Shown in pieces: positions 47,137-56,258 of a stretch of DNA of 64,000 bases. Position 1 is the stretch's first letter; the number at the start of each line of letters is the position of its first letter. A program made the position numbers and the translations under genes. Below the pieces are notes generated by a model. That model searched no databases. It had not been told where the DNA came from and saw only the letters and a program-made list of their open reading frames with translations. This stretch comes from JAUIAI01 sp041396685 (lineage in GTDB: Bacteria > Pseudomonadota > Gammaproteobacteria > Burkholderiales > Burkholderiaceae_E). The DNA is taken from positions 1 to 64,000 of the forward strand of contig JAWKYD010000020.1 in assembly GCA_041396685.1 (NCBI GenBank), given 5' to 3'.

Positions 47137-48579
47137 TCAGGCGTGGGCGACGACGGCGGGGATCGGGGCCGGTTTGGCCTCGCCGCGGCTGATCGTCATG
47201 AGCATGTTGTAGAGCATGATCAACATGCCACCCAGGTAGAGCAGACCACCCATCAGACGGATCGTGTAATACGGGTAGGTTGCCTTGACGGACTCGACGA
47301 ACAGTAGGTGAGCGTGCTGCCCTCATTGGTGGCGCGCCACATCAGGCTCCCGGTATTGACATTCGGCGATCCACATCGAGGCGATGTGCAGCACGATGCC
47401 GACGGCGGCGACCTGAAGGCGCACCTCGATCAGGCGCTTGCTGTACATCTGATTGCGGCCGTACAGGATGCGGGATCAGGTAGATCGAGCCCACGCCGAG
47501 ATCAGGCCGACTCCAGCCGAGCGCGCCGCTGAGTGCACGTGGCCGACGGTCCAGTCGGTGTAGTGCGACAGCGACGATCGTCTGATCGACATCATCGACC
47601 TTCAGCCGTCGACATGCCATAGAACGACAGCGAGACGATCAGGAACTTCATCGGGTCTTCACGCAGCTTGTGCCAGGGAATTCGAGAGCGTCATGATGCC
47701 GCCGATCATGCCGCCCCAGGACGGTGCCAGCAGGATCACGAGAACACTCCATGTTGGATGACTGGCGCCTGGGTCGGGCAGCGCCGTGTAGTGCAGGATG
47801 CGGGCCGGCCCATGTAGGTGTGAAGATCAGCGCCCAGAAGTGCACGATCGACAACCGGTACGAGTAGATGGGCCGCTCGGCCTGCTTGGGGATGAAGTAA
47901 TACATCATGCCCAGGAAGCTGGCCGTCGGGAAGAAGCCCACCGCATTGTGGCCATACCACCACTGGATCATGGCGTCCTGGACACCGGCATATGCCGAGT
48001 AGACTTGGTCAACGTCACCGGCAGCTCGATGTTGTTGACGATGTGCAGCACCGCGATGGTCAGGATGAACGCGCCGTAGAACCAGTTCGCCACATAGATG
48101 TGCGGCGTGCGGCGCTTGACGATCGTGCCGAAGAACACGATCGCGTAGGCCACCCAGACCACGGCGATCAGCAGGTCGATCGGCCACTCGAGCTCGGCGT
48201 ATTCCTTGCTGGTCGTGATGCCCAGCGGCAGCGTGATCGCGGCCAGCAGGATCACCAGGGTCCAGCCCCAGAACGTGAACGCCGCCAGCGGCCCGCCGAA
48301 CAGGCGGGTCTGGCAGGTACGCTGCACGACGTAGTAAGACGTGGCGAACAACGCGGAACCACCGAACGCGAAGATCACCGCGTTGGTGTGTAGAGGTCGC
48401 AGACGGCCATACGACAGGAACGGGAGATCGAAGGAAAGGCCGGGCCAGATCAGTTCGGCGGCGATGTACACGCCGACGAGCATCCCGACGATGCCCCAGA
48501 TGACGGTCATGACGGCGAACTGCCGCACCACCGTGTAGTTGTAGGTGTCGCTTCCTCCAGCGACCGTGCTGCTGCTCAT
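47137..48579 (-). pseudogene. ccoN: cbb3-type oxidase subunit I, with multiple frameshifts
   Basis: The catalytic haem-copper subunit. The first 192 codons are intact from ATG 48579 (DTYNYTVVRQFAVMTVIWGIVGMLVGVYIAAEL through VLHIVNNIELPVTLTKS), and the last 50 codons are intact (TYPYYTIRLMGGLLYLGGMLIMLYN to VVAHA, stop 47137-47139). Between about 47300 and 48003 recognisable CcoN pieces appear in all three frames, for example MIQWWYGHNAVGFF, IYSYRLSIVHFWALIF, then SGALGW. At least eight indels of one to a few bases separate them, the first a missing base near 48002. The total span is still 481 codons, the normal length. The full complement of intact partner genes argues for a local sequence error rather than a dead gene. 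Confidence 0.85.
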
Positions 48580-48683
48580 GGCGCGCGCGCCTCCGTAAGG
48601 CTCGTGAAAGGTGAGGGATTGGCAGAGCGATGCCTGCGAAGGCATTGCCATCCCACAGCCTACGGAAGTTGTCCGCGCGCGTC

Positions 48684-48697
48684 TTGATTCGGATCAA
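48684..48697 (-). promoter_or_regulatory. FNR box before ccoN
   Basis: TTGAT-TCGG-ATCAA is a perfect FNR/ANR site 105 bases upstream of the ccoN start. A -10-like TAGGCT (minus strand, 48662-48657) lies at the distance expected for a class II FNR-activated promoter. Transcription would begin near 48650. An FNR protein is encoded in this window. Confidence 0.85.
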
Positions 48698-48774
48698 ATC
48701 CGAAGCGAGGTCCGTTGCAAAAGCAATCAATGACGCCGCTCGCGCGGTCGCCGGGCGCGACCGCGGAGGTCGGG

Positions 48775-48996
48775 CTACGGTCGTTCGCGATTCACATCGG
48801 ACGCGGGTATATCGGTACCGGCCCGGGCTTGCGGGTCGCGCCGGCCGCGGGTGGGATCGTCGTCGTCGAGCAGGATGCTGTAAGCGGGCCCCTCGGTGTC
48901 ATCGAACTGGCCCGAGGCATTCATGCGCAGAAACACCCAGATCGCGCCGCCGAGCGCGATCAGCGACAACGGTATCAACAAGTACAAGGCTTCCAT
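48775..48996 (-). CDS. ccoS: cbb3-type oxidase assembly protein CcoS
   Basis: A 73-residue protein. The N-terminal MEALYLLIPLSLIALGGAIWVFLRMNASGQFDD is the CcoS signature of one transmembrane helix followed by GQFDD-x-E-G-P. An acidic, Arg-rich tail follows. CcoS is needed to insert cofactors into CcoN. It sits between ccoN and the acyl-CoA synthetase gene, reading with the oxidase genes. Confidence 0.93.
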   Translation of the reverse strand: MEALYLLIPLSLIALGGAIWVFLRMNASGQFDDTEGPAYSILLDDDDPTRGRRDPQARAGTDIPASDVNRERP

Positions 48997-49036
48997 CTGC
49001 CGCCTCTCGATCGTTGGTCGTGGCTCGCGCGCCGGC

Positions 49037-50746
49037 TCAGTGGCCGGGGCGCGCGTTCTCCTGCTCCTGCAGCAGGCGCCACATGACCTTGCCGGATCCG
49101 GACTTGGGCAATGTCTCGACGAACTGGATCAGACGCGGCACCTTGTATGCGGCCATCTGCTCGCGCGCCCAGGCTTCGATGTCGGCGGCGCCGATCTTGC
49201 CGCGGCTGGTCTCGCGCAACACCACGACCGCCTTGACGGTCTCGCCACGATAGGGGTCGCGCGCGGAGATCACGCAGGCCTCCTGGATGTCCGGATGCCG
49301 GTAGAGCATGTTCTCGACCTCGGCAGGCCAGACCTTGAAGCCGCTCGCGTTGATCATGCGCTTGAGCCGGTCGGTGATGAAGAAGTAACCCTCTTCGTCG
49401 GTCACGCCGAGATCGCCGCTGCGAAAGAAGCGTAGGCCATCGATGGTCACGAAAGCCTGCTCGGTGGCCTCCGGATTGCGCCAATAGCCGAGGAAGACCT
49501 GCGGACCGCGAATCATGATCTCGCCCTGCTCGCCCGGGCCGAGCTCGTTCAGGGTCTGAGGATCGATGATGCGGGCGTCGGTGCCGATGGTGGGGATGCC
49601 CAGGCACTGACGCTTGGGATTCTGCGGCGGGTTCTGGTGCGACGGGGCAGCGGTCTCGGTCAGGCCGTAGCCTTCGGAATAGCGCAGGCCGTAGGCGTCG
49701 AACAGGCGTTCCGCCACGGCCTTGGGCATGGCCGCGCCACCGCCGCTGATCACGCGCAGACTGCCGAGGTCGAACTCCGCCATGTGCGGACTGGCCAGCA
49801 GGTCGATGACCATGGTCGGGATGTTGGTCCAGGTGGTCACCTTGTAGCGCGAGATCATGCGGCCGGCCAGCTCGCGATCCCAGCGCGGCATCAGCACTGC
49901 CGTCGAGCCGAGGTAGATCGGCACGTGCATCGCGAACAACATGCCGGTGATGTGGAACATCGGCACCACGGCCAGGCCGACGTCGGCAGCGCTCAGGCTG
50001 TTCCAGACCGGCGCGGCCATCACGTTGTGACCGATCGTGCGGTGCGAGTGCATGCAGCCCTTGGGCTTGCCGGTCGTTCCCGACGTGTACGCGAGCGCGA
50101 CCAGATCGTCGGCCCGGCCGGCATACGGCGGCGGTGGCAGAGCGGCGGCCAGGGCCTCGGTCCAGGGCGTGCAGATCGCATCGACCGGCATCGCCGCGTT
50201 CAACCAGGCATCCCAGGCAGGCGGCGGTGCGTCTTCGGGTGCGATCGCGGCGGGCATCTCGTCGGCGTAGCGGGCGACGACGATGGTGCGCAGACGCTGC
50301 TCGGGCGCCAGGCCGGCATTGGCCTCGATCAGCTCGCCGGCGACTTCCGCGGTGGCGATCGCGACCCTGACGTCGCCGTCGGTGATGTAGTGCGGCAGTT
50401 CGGCGGCCCGCGCCATCGGGTTGACCGGCACCACGACGCCGCCCAGACGCAGAATGGCGTAGAAGGCGATCACGAACTGAGGACTGTTCTGGGTCATCAG
50501 GATGACCCGGTCACCATGCTCGACTCCGGCGCGCGCGGCCAACCAGCCGGCCATCGATTCGACTGCGTCGAACAACTCGCGAAACCCTATCTCGCGTCCG
50601 AAGAACACGAAGGCCGGCCGCTGCGGATAGCGACGCGCCGAGATCTCGAGGTTCTCCCAGAGCGTCGTTTCGGCGGCCGGAATCGCCAGCGGCGCGGCGC
50701 GCGGCCAGTGTGCGAGATGGCGTGGCGGGCGGGTGTCGAGCGGCAT
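49037..50746 (-). CDS. Long-chain acyl-CoA synthetase family (AMP-dependent ligase)
   Basis: A 569-residue adenylate-forming enzyme. ATP loop is VALAYTSGTTGKPKGCMHSH, A5 is EGYGLTETAAPSHQNPP, A7 is FFRSGDLGVTDEEGYF, A8 is DRLKRMINASGFKVWPAEVE, and the A10 lysine lies in LPKSGSGKVMWRLL. It should activate a fatty or aromatic acid to its CoA thioester. It sits between ccoS and ccoI in the same direction, an unusual insertion into this block. ATG 50746 is chosen because the conserved N-terminus begins soon after; 21 upstream codons are open without support. Confidence 0.9.
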   Translation of the reverse strand: MPLDTRPPRHLAHWPRAAPLAIPAAETTLWENLEISARRYPQRPAFVFFGREIGFRELFDAVESMAGWLAARAGVEHGDRVILMTQNSPQFVIAFYAILRLGGVVVPVNPMARAAELPHYITDGDVRVAIATAEVAGELIEANAGLAPEQRLRTIVVARYADEMPAAIAPEDAPPPAWDAWLNAAMPVDAICTPWTEALAAALPPPPYAGRADDLVALAYTSGTTGKPKGCMHSHRTIGHNVMAAPVWNSLSAADVGLAVVPMFHITGMLFAMHVPIYLGSTAVLMPRWDRELAGRMISRYKVTTWTNIPTMVIDLLASPHMAEFDLGSLRVISGGGAAMPKAVAERLFDAYGLRYSEGYGLTETAAPSHQNPPQNPKRQCLGIPTIGTDARIIDPQTLNELGPGEQGEIMIRGPQVFLGYWRNPEATEQAFVTIDGLRFFRSGDLGVTDEEGYFFITDRLKRMINASGFKVWPAEVENMLYRHPDIQEACVISARDPYRGETVKAVVVLRETSRGKIGAADIEAWAREQMAAYKVPRLIQFVETLPKSGSGKVMWRLLQEQENARPGH

Positions 50747-50976
50747 TGGCGGTCTCAGGATGTCGGGTAGACGGCGGGCCTGGCTATCGGGCCTGCGGGA
50801 CGCAGCCAAAGTCCGGGTCCACTTGAACGGAGGTGTTCACACGGCGATCGATGGCCGGCGTTGACGATACGCTTGGCAGGGGCTACGCGCGATCGCGATC
50901 GATGGCGCGCTCCCGACGGCGCGCGCAAGCTTACCCGAATGGCCGGTGCTGCGGCCCCAGCTCGCGGCACAACCGA

Positions 50977-53676
50977 TTACCCCAACCGCAACAGACGCGC
51001 GGCATTGAAAACCACCACCAGAGAGCTGGCGGCCATGCCGATGGCGGCCAGCCAGGGCGGCACCCAGCCCATGGCGGCCAACGGGATGGCCATGAGGTTG
51101 TAGGCGAAGGCCCAGCCCAGGTTCTGCCGGATGATGCGACGCGTTCGCCGGCCGATGTCCAGCAATTCCGGGACCGCCTCCAGGCGCGGCCGCATGACGA
51201 CCACATCGGCCGCACTCTGGGTGAGCATGGTTGGACGGCCGAATGCCACGGAGACGTCGGCACTGGCCAGCACAGGTGTGTCGTTGATGCCGTCGCCGAC
51301 CATCAGCACCCTGCGCCCCCGCGCCTGCAAGCCCTGCACGTAGGTTTGCTTGTCCTGTGGGTCGGCATCGCCACGCGCTTGTTCGATGGCGAGGCTGGCA
51401 GCCACCGCATCGACCACGGCGCGTCGGTCGCCGGACAGCAGATGCACGACGATGCCGTCGCGGGCGAGCCCGCTTAGCACGGCCGGCGCCGCGGCACGAA
51501 TCGCGTCGCTGAACGTGAAGCGCGCCAGCACCGACAGGCCGGGGCCTGCTGCCGGCCCCACACCATCGCGGTCGGCGCCATCGGCCCGCCACGGGCGCGC
51601 GCTCAGCCAGACCTCGCTGAGCGTGTCACCGGGCTCGGAAGCGGCCAGGCGCTCACGTGCGCCGACGACATCGGACACGCCGCACCATGCCGGCGCGCCG
51701 AGAAAGACGGCCATCGGCCCTCGGCCGTCCCAGTCGATGCGCGCGGCCACGCCGGCGCCGGCGCGCTGCAGCCGGCTGTCGATGGCGGCACGGGTCATCA
51801 GCGCTCGCGCCGGATCGTCGAGAGCATCGTCGATTGCCCGCGCGAGCGGGTGCGCGGCACCGTGCTCGAGCATGCCGGCCAGGGCCAGCGCGCCGTGGCG
51901 GGAAACGGGCTCGGCCGACTCCAGCCCGACCAGCGTGGGCCGGCCCTCGGTCAGCGTGCCGGTCTTGTCGAACACGACGTCGGTCACCGTCGCCAGGCCT
52001 TCGAGCGCGTCGCCGCGCGCGAGCAGCAGCTGCGCGCGCAGCGCACGGGCATGAGCCGCGGCCAGCGCGGTAGGAGTGGCCAGCGACAACGCGCAGGGGC
52101 AGGAAACCACCAGGACGGCGATCGCGTTCGGCCAGGCGAATTCGGGGGCCAGCCACGCCCACACCAGACCGGTGACCAGCGCCAGCAAGAGGATGGTCGG
52201 CACGAACACGGCCGCGATGCGATCGGCCAGCCGGGCCATGGCCGGCTTGCGCGTCGCGCCTTCTTCGGCCAGGCGGGCGATCACTGACAAGGTGCTGTCG
52301 GCGACCGCGCGCATCACGGTCAGGCGCGCCGGTGCGCTGGCCAGCAATGCGCCGCCAGGCACCCAGTCTCCCGCAGCCAGGGCCACCGGCCGGCTCTCGC
52401 CGGTGAGCAGCGACTGATCGACCTCGGCGGCCGCGTCGAGCAGGCGTGAATCGGCCGGAACCGCGTCGCCCGTGTGCACGATGATCGGGTCGCCCGGCTG
52501 CAGGCGACCGACCGGCACGATCCGTTCTACGCCGTCGGCGCCCAGCAGCCGCGCGGTCTCGGGCGTACCGGCGGCCAGCGCATCGATGATCGCCGAGGCA
52601 CGGCGGCGGACGCGCCACTCGACGTAGCGCGCCGCCAGCAACAACGCGGTGAACATCGCGATCGAATCGAAATAGACGTCACCGCTGCCGCTGACGATTG
52701 CGCGCAGGCTGCCCACGTAGGCCAGGCACAGGCCGAGGGCGACGGGCACATCCATGCCCGGGCGGCCGGACCGCAGATCGCGCCAGGCGCCGCGAAAGAA
52801 CGGCGCGGCGCTGTACAGCAAGACCGGCAGCGCGAGCACCAGCCCCGCCGCCCGCAGCAACTCGCGGAACTGCGGCTCGATGGCCTGCGCACCGTACAGG
52901 TACTCCGGCAGCGCGAACATCATCGCCTGCATCGCCAGCAAGGCAGCGACGAATAAACGCTGCAGCAGAACCTTCCCGTGCTGCCGGACCGACTGCTCTC
53001 GTCGCGCGCTGTCGAAGGGCCAGGCCTTGTAGCCGAGCCGTGCGATCGTTGCCAACATCGCCGACAAGCGCTGACGCGAGGGGTCCCAGACCAGATGGGC
53101 ACGTTCGCTGGCGAAGTTCACGCGCGCCGACGCAACCCCCGGCAACGCCCCGAGACCACGCTCGAGCAGCCAGACGCAGGCGCCGCAGTGCATGCCTTCC
53201 AGGGCCAGATCGACCTCGGCCAGCGCCGGTTCCCCGCCGACGGCCGGCCGTGCGCGCACGTAACGCTCGAGCATCTCGGGCTCGTCGAATAGCGCGTGAT
53301 CGCCGGCCACGGCCACTTGCGGCGCCAATCCGTCGGGCAGGCGGCCCGGTACGCGGTGGCCACGATAGAAGTCGTCCAGACCGGCCGCGATGACGGTCTG
53401 TGCAACCGCCTGGCAGCCTGGACAGCAGGTCGGGCGCAACCGCCCGTCGAGCGTCACGGGGAATGCATCCGCTGCGGGAACCGGGTCGCCGCAGTGCAGA
53501 CAGGGCTCGGCGGCGGGCGGGTGCGACGGCGGGCTGGTCGCGGGCGGATCCGCATCCGCCATCGGCGATGCCGCAGCGGGCGAAGGCAACTCGGCAGCAT
53601 TCATGCCGGGGGTCTGCGCGGCCTCACCTGCGGCGCGCGATGCGAACGGCGGAGTCGCGGCCACGGACGAATTCAT
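50977..53676 (-). CDS. ccoI: Copper P1B-type ATPase for cbb3 oxidase assembly (CcoI/FixI)
   Basis: An 899-residue ATPase. A long Ala/Pro-rich N-terminus leads to a Cys cluster (CLHCGDPVP...CCPGCQAV), then a heavy-metal domain with GMHCGACVWLL. The actuator has LLTGESRPV. The membrane metal site is CPC in VVSCPCALSLATPTA. Phosphorylation is at DKTGTLTEG, and the hinge is GDGINDTPVLASADVSVAFG. It moves copper to the periplasm for the oxidase. The extra Cys cluster distinguishes it from CopA. An alternative start at Met25 is possible. It begins six bases after the SafE-type gene. Confidence 0.93.
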   Translation of the reverse strand: MNSSVAATPPFASRAAGEAAQTPGMNAAELPSPAAASPMADADPPATSPPSHPPAAEPCLHCGDPVPAADAFPVTLDGRLRPTCCPGCQAVAQTVIAAGLDDFYRGHRVPGRLPDGLAPQVAVAGDHALFDEPEMLERYVRARPAVGGEPALAEVDLALEGMHCGACVWLLERGLGALPGVASARVNFASERAHLVWDPSRQRLSAMLATIARLGYKAWPFDSARREQSVRQHGKVLLQRLFVAALLAMQAMMFALPEYLYGAQAIEPQFRELLRAAGLVLALPVLLYSAAPFFRGAWRDLRSGRPGMDVPVALGLCLAYVGSLRAIVSGSGDVYFDSIAMFTALLLAARYVEWRVRRRASAIIDALAAGTPETARLLGADGVERIVPVGRLQPGDPIIVHTGDAVPADSRLLDAAAEVDQSLLTGESRPVALAAGDWVPGGALLASAPARLTVMRAVADSTLSVIARLAEEGATRKPAMARLADRIAAVFVPTILLLALVTGLVWAWLAPEFAWPNAIAVLVVSCPCALSLATPTALAAAHARALRAQLLLARGDALEGLATVTDVVFDKTGTLTEGRPTLVGLESAEPVSRHGALALAGMLEHGAAHPLARAIDDALDDPARALMTRAAIDSRLQRAGAGVAARIDWDGRGPMAVFLGAPAWCGVSDVVGARERLAASEPGDTLSEVWLSARPWRADGADRDGVGPAAGPGLSVLARFTFSDAIRAAAPAVLSGLARDGIVVHLLSGDRRAVVDAVAASLAIEQARGDADPQDKQTYVQGLQARGRRVLMVGDGINDTPVLASADVSVAFGRPTMLTQSAADVVVMRPRLEAVPELLDIGRRTRRIIRQNLGWAFAYNLMAIPLAAMGWVPPWLAAIGMAASSLVVVFNAARLLRLG

Positions 53677-53682
53677 CGCGAT

Positions 53683-54555
53683 TCAGGCGCCGGGCACGAA
53701 ACAAAGCACATCGGCAAGCGGTCCCAGCGGCGCGCCGAACACCCGCGCCAGGCCGATCAGCCCGAACGCGACCAGCAACAGCGCGACCGTCCAGCGCACG
53801 GCAGGCAGGCCGCGCAGGCGCCCCAGCCAGGCCGCCGACAGGCCCAGCGCCAGCAGATTGGGCAAGGTGCCCAGGCCGAAGGCAAGCATCAGCGCCGCAC
53901 CCTGCCCGGCCGAGCCGGTGCTGAGTGCGCTCAACATCGTGCCGTAGACCATTGCACAGGGCACCAGCCCCCATAGTCCGCCAATCAGGAACAAGCGGGC
54001 CAGGCCAGAGCGCTCGATGCGCAGTGTGCGCACGGCCAGCGGCTGAATGTGGCGCCAAAGTGGCGCACCAACCGACTCGAGCCAGCGGCCGAACCGGCGT
54101 TCGCCCAACAGGTAAAAACCCATCAGCAGCAATACCAGACTCGCCAGCGCAAACGCGGTCTGCTGAACCGGCAAGACGCCATCGATCAACCAGGCCACCG
54201 AACCGGCCGAACCGGCCAGCGCGCCCAGGACGGTATACATCGCGACCCGCCCACCGTTATAGGCAAGCAGTCGCGGCAACGAGATCGCGCCCGCGGACGC
54301 GGACGCGCAGGCCGGCACGGCCGCCGGCGCGGCGGCCCCTGCCGGGCCACCAACTCCTGCCAGCGCCCCGACGGCTTGCAGGCGGACGACGCCTGGGAAC
54401 GGTGCGGAAGCCGGGCCGGATCGCCTGGCACGCAGGCCGATCGCCGCGGCGATGCCGCCGCACATCGATGCGCAGTGCACCCCGCCGAGCAGCCCGACGA
54501 GAAAAGGAGGCCAGAGCGGCGCCACCGCCACCAGCCAGGGGGAGAGTTCGTTCAC
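53683..54555 (-). CDS. SafE/COG2836-type membrane protein of the cbb3 cluster
   Basis: A 290-residue membrane protein with six to seven helices. FLVGLLGGVHCASMCGGIAAAIG near the start (HC and CGG conserved) and LIGGLWGLVPCAMVYGTMLSALSTGSAGQGA in the second half form the two mirror-image half-repeats of COG2836. Such genes lie beside ccoI and hemN in many proteobacteria, and the conserved Cys residues suggest a copper or thiol role in oxidase assembly rather than sulfite export. The start is GTG 54555, overlapping the hemN stop (GTGA). A 21-residue Ala/Gly-rich cytoplasmic insert lies between the half-repeats. Confidence 0.83.
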   Translation of the reverse strand: MNELSPWLVAVAPLWPPFLVGLLGGVHCASMCGGIAAAIGLRARRSGPASAPFPGVVRLQAVGALAGVGGPAGAAAPAAVPACASASAGAISLPRLLAYNGGRVAMYTVLGALAGSAGSVAWLIDGVLPVQQTAFALASLVLLLMGFYLLGERRFGRWLESVGAPLWRHIQPLAVRTLRIERSGLARLFLIGGLWGLVPCAMVYGTMLSALSTGSAGQGAALMLAFGLGTLPNLLALGLSAAWLGRLRGLPAVRWTVALLLVAFGLIGLARVFGAPLGPLADVLCFVPGA

Positions 54556-56012
54556 AACACGCGCGAGAAGTTCTGGCGCTGCTCCGAAGACTGGAAGAAC
54601 CGATCGAAGACCGCCGCGATCGCACGCACCGCCGAGCGGCCGGGCGCCGTGATGGTGATCCAGCTGTCGTCGACGGCGACCAGGCCGAGCTCGACATAGG
54701 GCTCCAGCAACGCGAGTTCGCGCTCGAAGGCAGTGTCGAAATCGACCAGGTTGGCGATCTCGATCGAATCGATAGAGACGCGCCCCTGGCACATCAGGCC
54801 CATGATGATCGAACGGCGCATGAGATCGTCGCGCGAGAGTTCGATGCCGCGCAGGATAGGCAACTCGCGCTGGGCCAGACGGTCGGCATATTCCGGAAGC
54901 GTACGCACGTTCTGAGCATAACAGGAGCCGACCCGGCTGATGCCGCTGACCCCGAGCGCCACCAGATCACCCTCGGGGTGCGCCGTGTAGCCCTGGAAAT
55001 TGCGATGCAGCGTGCCGGCCCGCTGGGCGAGCGCCATCTCGTCGTCGGGCAGGGCGAAGTGGTCCATGCCGATATCGATGTAGCCCGCCTGGGCCAGTGC
55101 CTGCAGAGCGGCCTCGGCGATGGCCAGCTTGACGGCCGGCGCCGGGATGTCGGCGTCGTTGATCTGGCGCTGGGCGCGAAAGCGGCTCGGCAGGTGGGCG
55201 TAGTTGTACAGCGCGATTCGCTCGGGACGCATCGCGATGACTTGCTCGAGCGTGCGCGCGAAGCTCTCAGGCGTCTGCAGCGGCAGGCCGTAGATCAGGT
55301 CGAAATTGGTGGACGTGAAACCCATGCTGCGCAGTTGCTCGAGCGCCGCGCGGGTGACTTCGATCGGTTGCACCCGGTTGACCGCGCGTTGCACCTCGAT
55401 GTCGAAATCCTGCACCCCCAGGCTGGCCCGGTTGAAACCGTGCTCAGCCAGTACCGCGATTTTCTCGGCATCGACCGCGCGCGGGTCGATCTCGATCGCG
55501 AACTCACCGCCCGGCGCGAACTCGAAGCGCTGGCGCAGGCGGCGCATGAGTTGGTCGATCTCGTCGCTGCTCAGGTAGGTGGGCGTGCCGCCGCCCCAGT
55601 GCATCTGATTGACCGTTCGCGGCCCGCTCAGATGCTCGAGCACCAGGTCGGCTTCGGTCGCGAGCATGTCCAGATAGGGCCCGACCTTGTCGCGCCGACG
55701 CGTCACGACCTTGTTGCAGCCGCAGTAGTAGCAGAGCGATTCGCAAAATGGCACATGCAGATACAACGACAGTCCGCCGATGTGGGTCAGGCCGCGATTG
55801 CCCAGGTGGCGTGCGTAGTCGCCCGGCCCGAAGGCCTCGACGAAGCGGTCGGCCGTGGGATACGACGTGTAACGCGGCGCGCGCATGTCGAGTGAGCGGA
55901 TCAGCGCGTCGGCATCGCCCGCGGCCGGCGGCGCCGGTGGCCGGATGGCGCCCACGACCGGCAGATGGGTCTGCCGGCCCGACGCCGCGCGAAGTGGAAT
56001 TACCTTGGACAT
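54552..56012 (-). CDS. hemN: Oxygen-independent coproporphyrinogen III oxidase
   Basis: A 486-residue radical-SAM enzyme of haem synthesis. APRYTSYPTADRF opens the fold. The cluster motif is CESLCYYCGCNK (Cx3Cx2C plus the extra Cys of HemN). GGGTPTYLSSDEI and IEIDPRAVD follow, and the C-terminal substrate domain has GVSGISRVGSCYAQN. It works under low oxygen. ATG 56012 is three codons inside the longest frame. The FNR box and -10 upstream put the transcript start at or within a base of this ATG. Confidence 0.95.
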   Translation of the reverse strand: MSKVIPLRAASGRQTHLPVVGAIRPPAPPAAGDADALIRSLDMRAPRYTSYPTADRFVEAFGPGDYARHLGNRGLTHIGGLSLYLHVPFCESLCYYCGCNKVVTRRRDKVGPYLDMLATEADLVLEHLSGPRTVNQMHWGGGTPTYLSSDEIDQLMRRLRQRFEFAPGGEFAIEIDPRAVDAEKIAVLAEHGFNRASLGVQDFDIEVQRAVNRVQPIEVTRAALEQLRSMGFTSTNFDLIYGLPLQTPESFARTLEQVIAMRPERIALYNYAHLPSRFRAQRQINDADIPAPAVKLAIAEAALQALAQAGYIDIGMDHFALPDDEMALAQRAGTLHRNFQGYTAHPEGDLVALGVSGISRVGSCYAQNVRTLPEYADRLAQRELPILRGIELSRDDLMRRSIIMGLMCQGRVSIDSIEIANLVDFDTAFERELALLEPYVELGLVAVDDSWITITAPGRSAVRAIAAVFDRFFQSSEQRQNFSRVL

Positions 56013-56019
56013 GGTGCGC

Positions 56020-56061
56020 ACTATCGACGAAACGCGCGTCCGGCTTCTTGATGCCGGTCAA
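56020..56061 (-). promoter_or_regulatory. FNR-dependent hemN promoter
   Basis: The FNR box TTGAT-GCCG-GTCAA lies at 56048-56061 (one mismatch to the perfect palindrome). On the minus strand GATAGT (56025-56020) is positioned 29.5 bases from its centre, exactly where the -10 of a class II FNR promoter belongs. Predicted transcription starts at about 56013, next to the hemN ATG. Confidence 0.75.
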
Positions 56062-56258
56062 AAGAAGCGACAGCCGGACCGCGAAGCCGGCATGGGCCGG
56101 CCGCGGCGACATTCGGTCGGCATTGCACCAATGGGCATATACCGAGAGCGCGGAGCGCCTTGTTCCCGCAGGGAAGATCGCCTGCAAACGTTGCAATAAT
56201 CAAGGCGGAAGTGCCGGCAGTCGGTATCATGCGGGTTTTGCGGAACCCTTCCTTCGAG

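Noticed and set aside
47114..47326. A 70-codon frame at the end of ccoN
   Set aside because: The recognisable CcoN C-terminus is in another frame, ending at 47137.
56189..56201. TTGCA-ATA-ATCAA as a second FNR box upstream of fnr
   Set aside because: The half-sites are one base too close (13 instead of 14) and one half is TTGCA.
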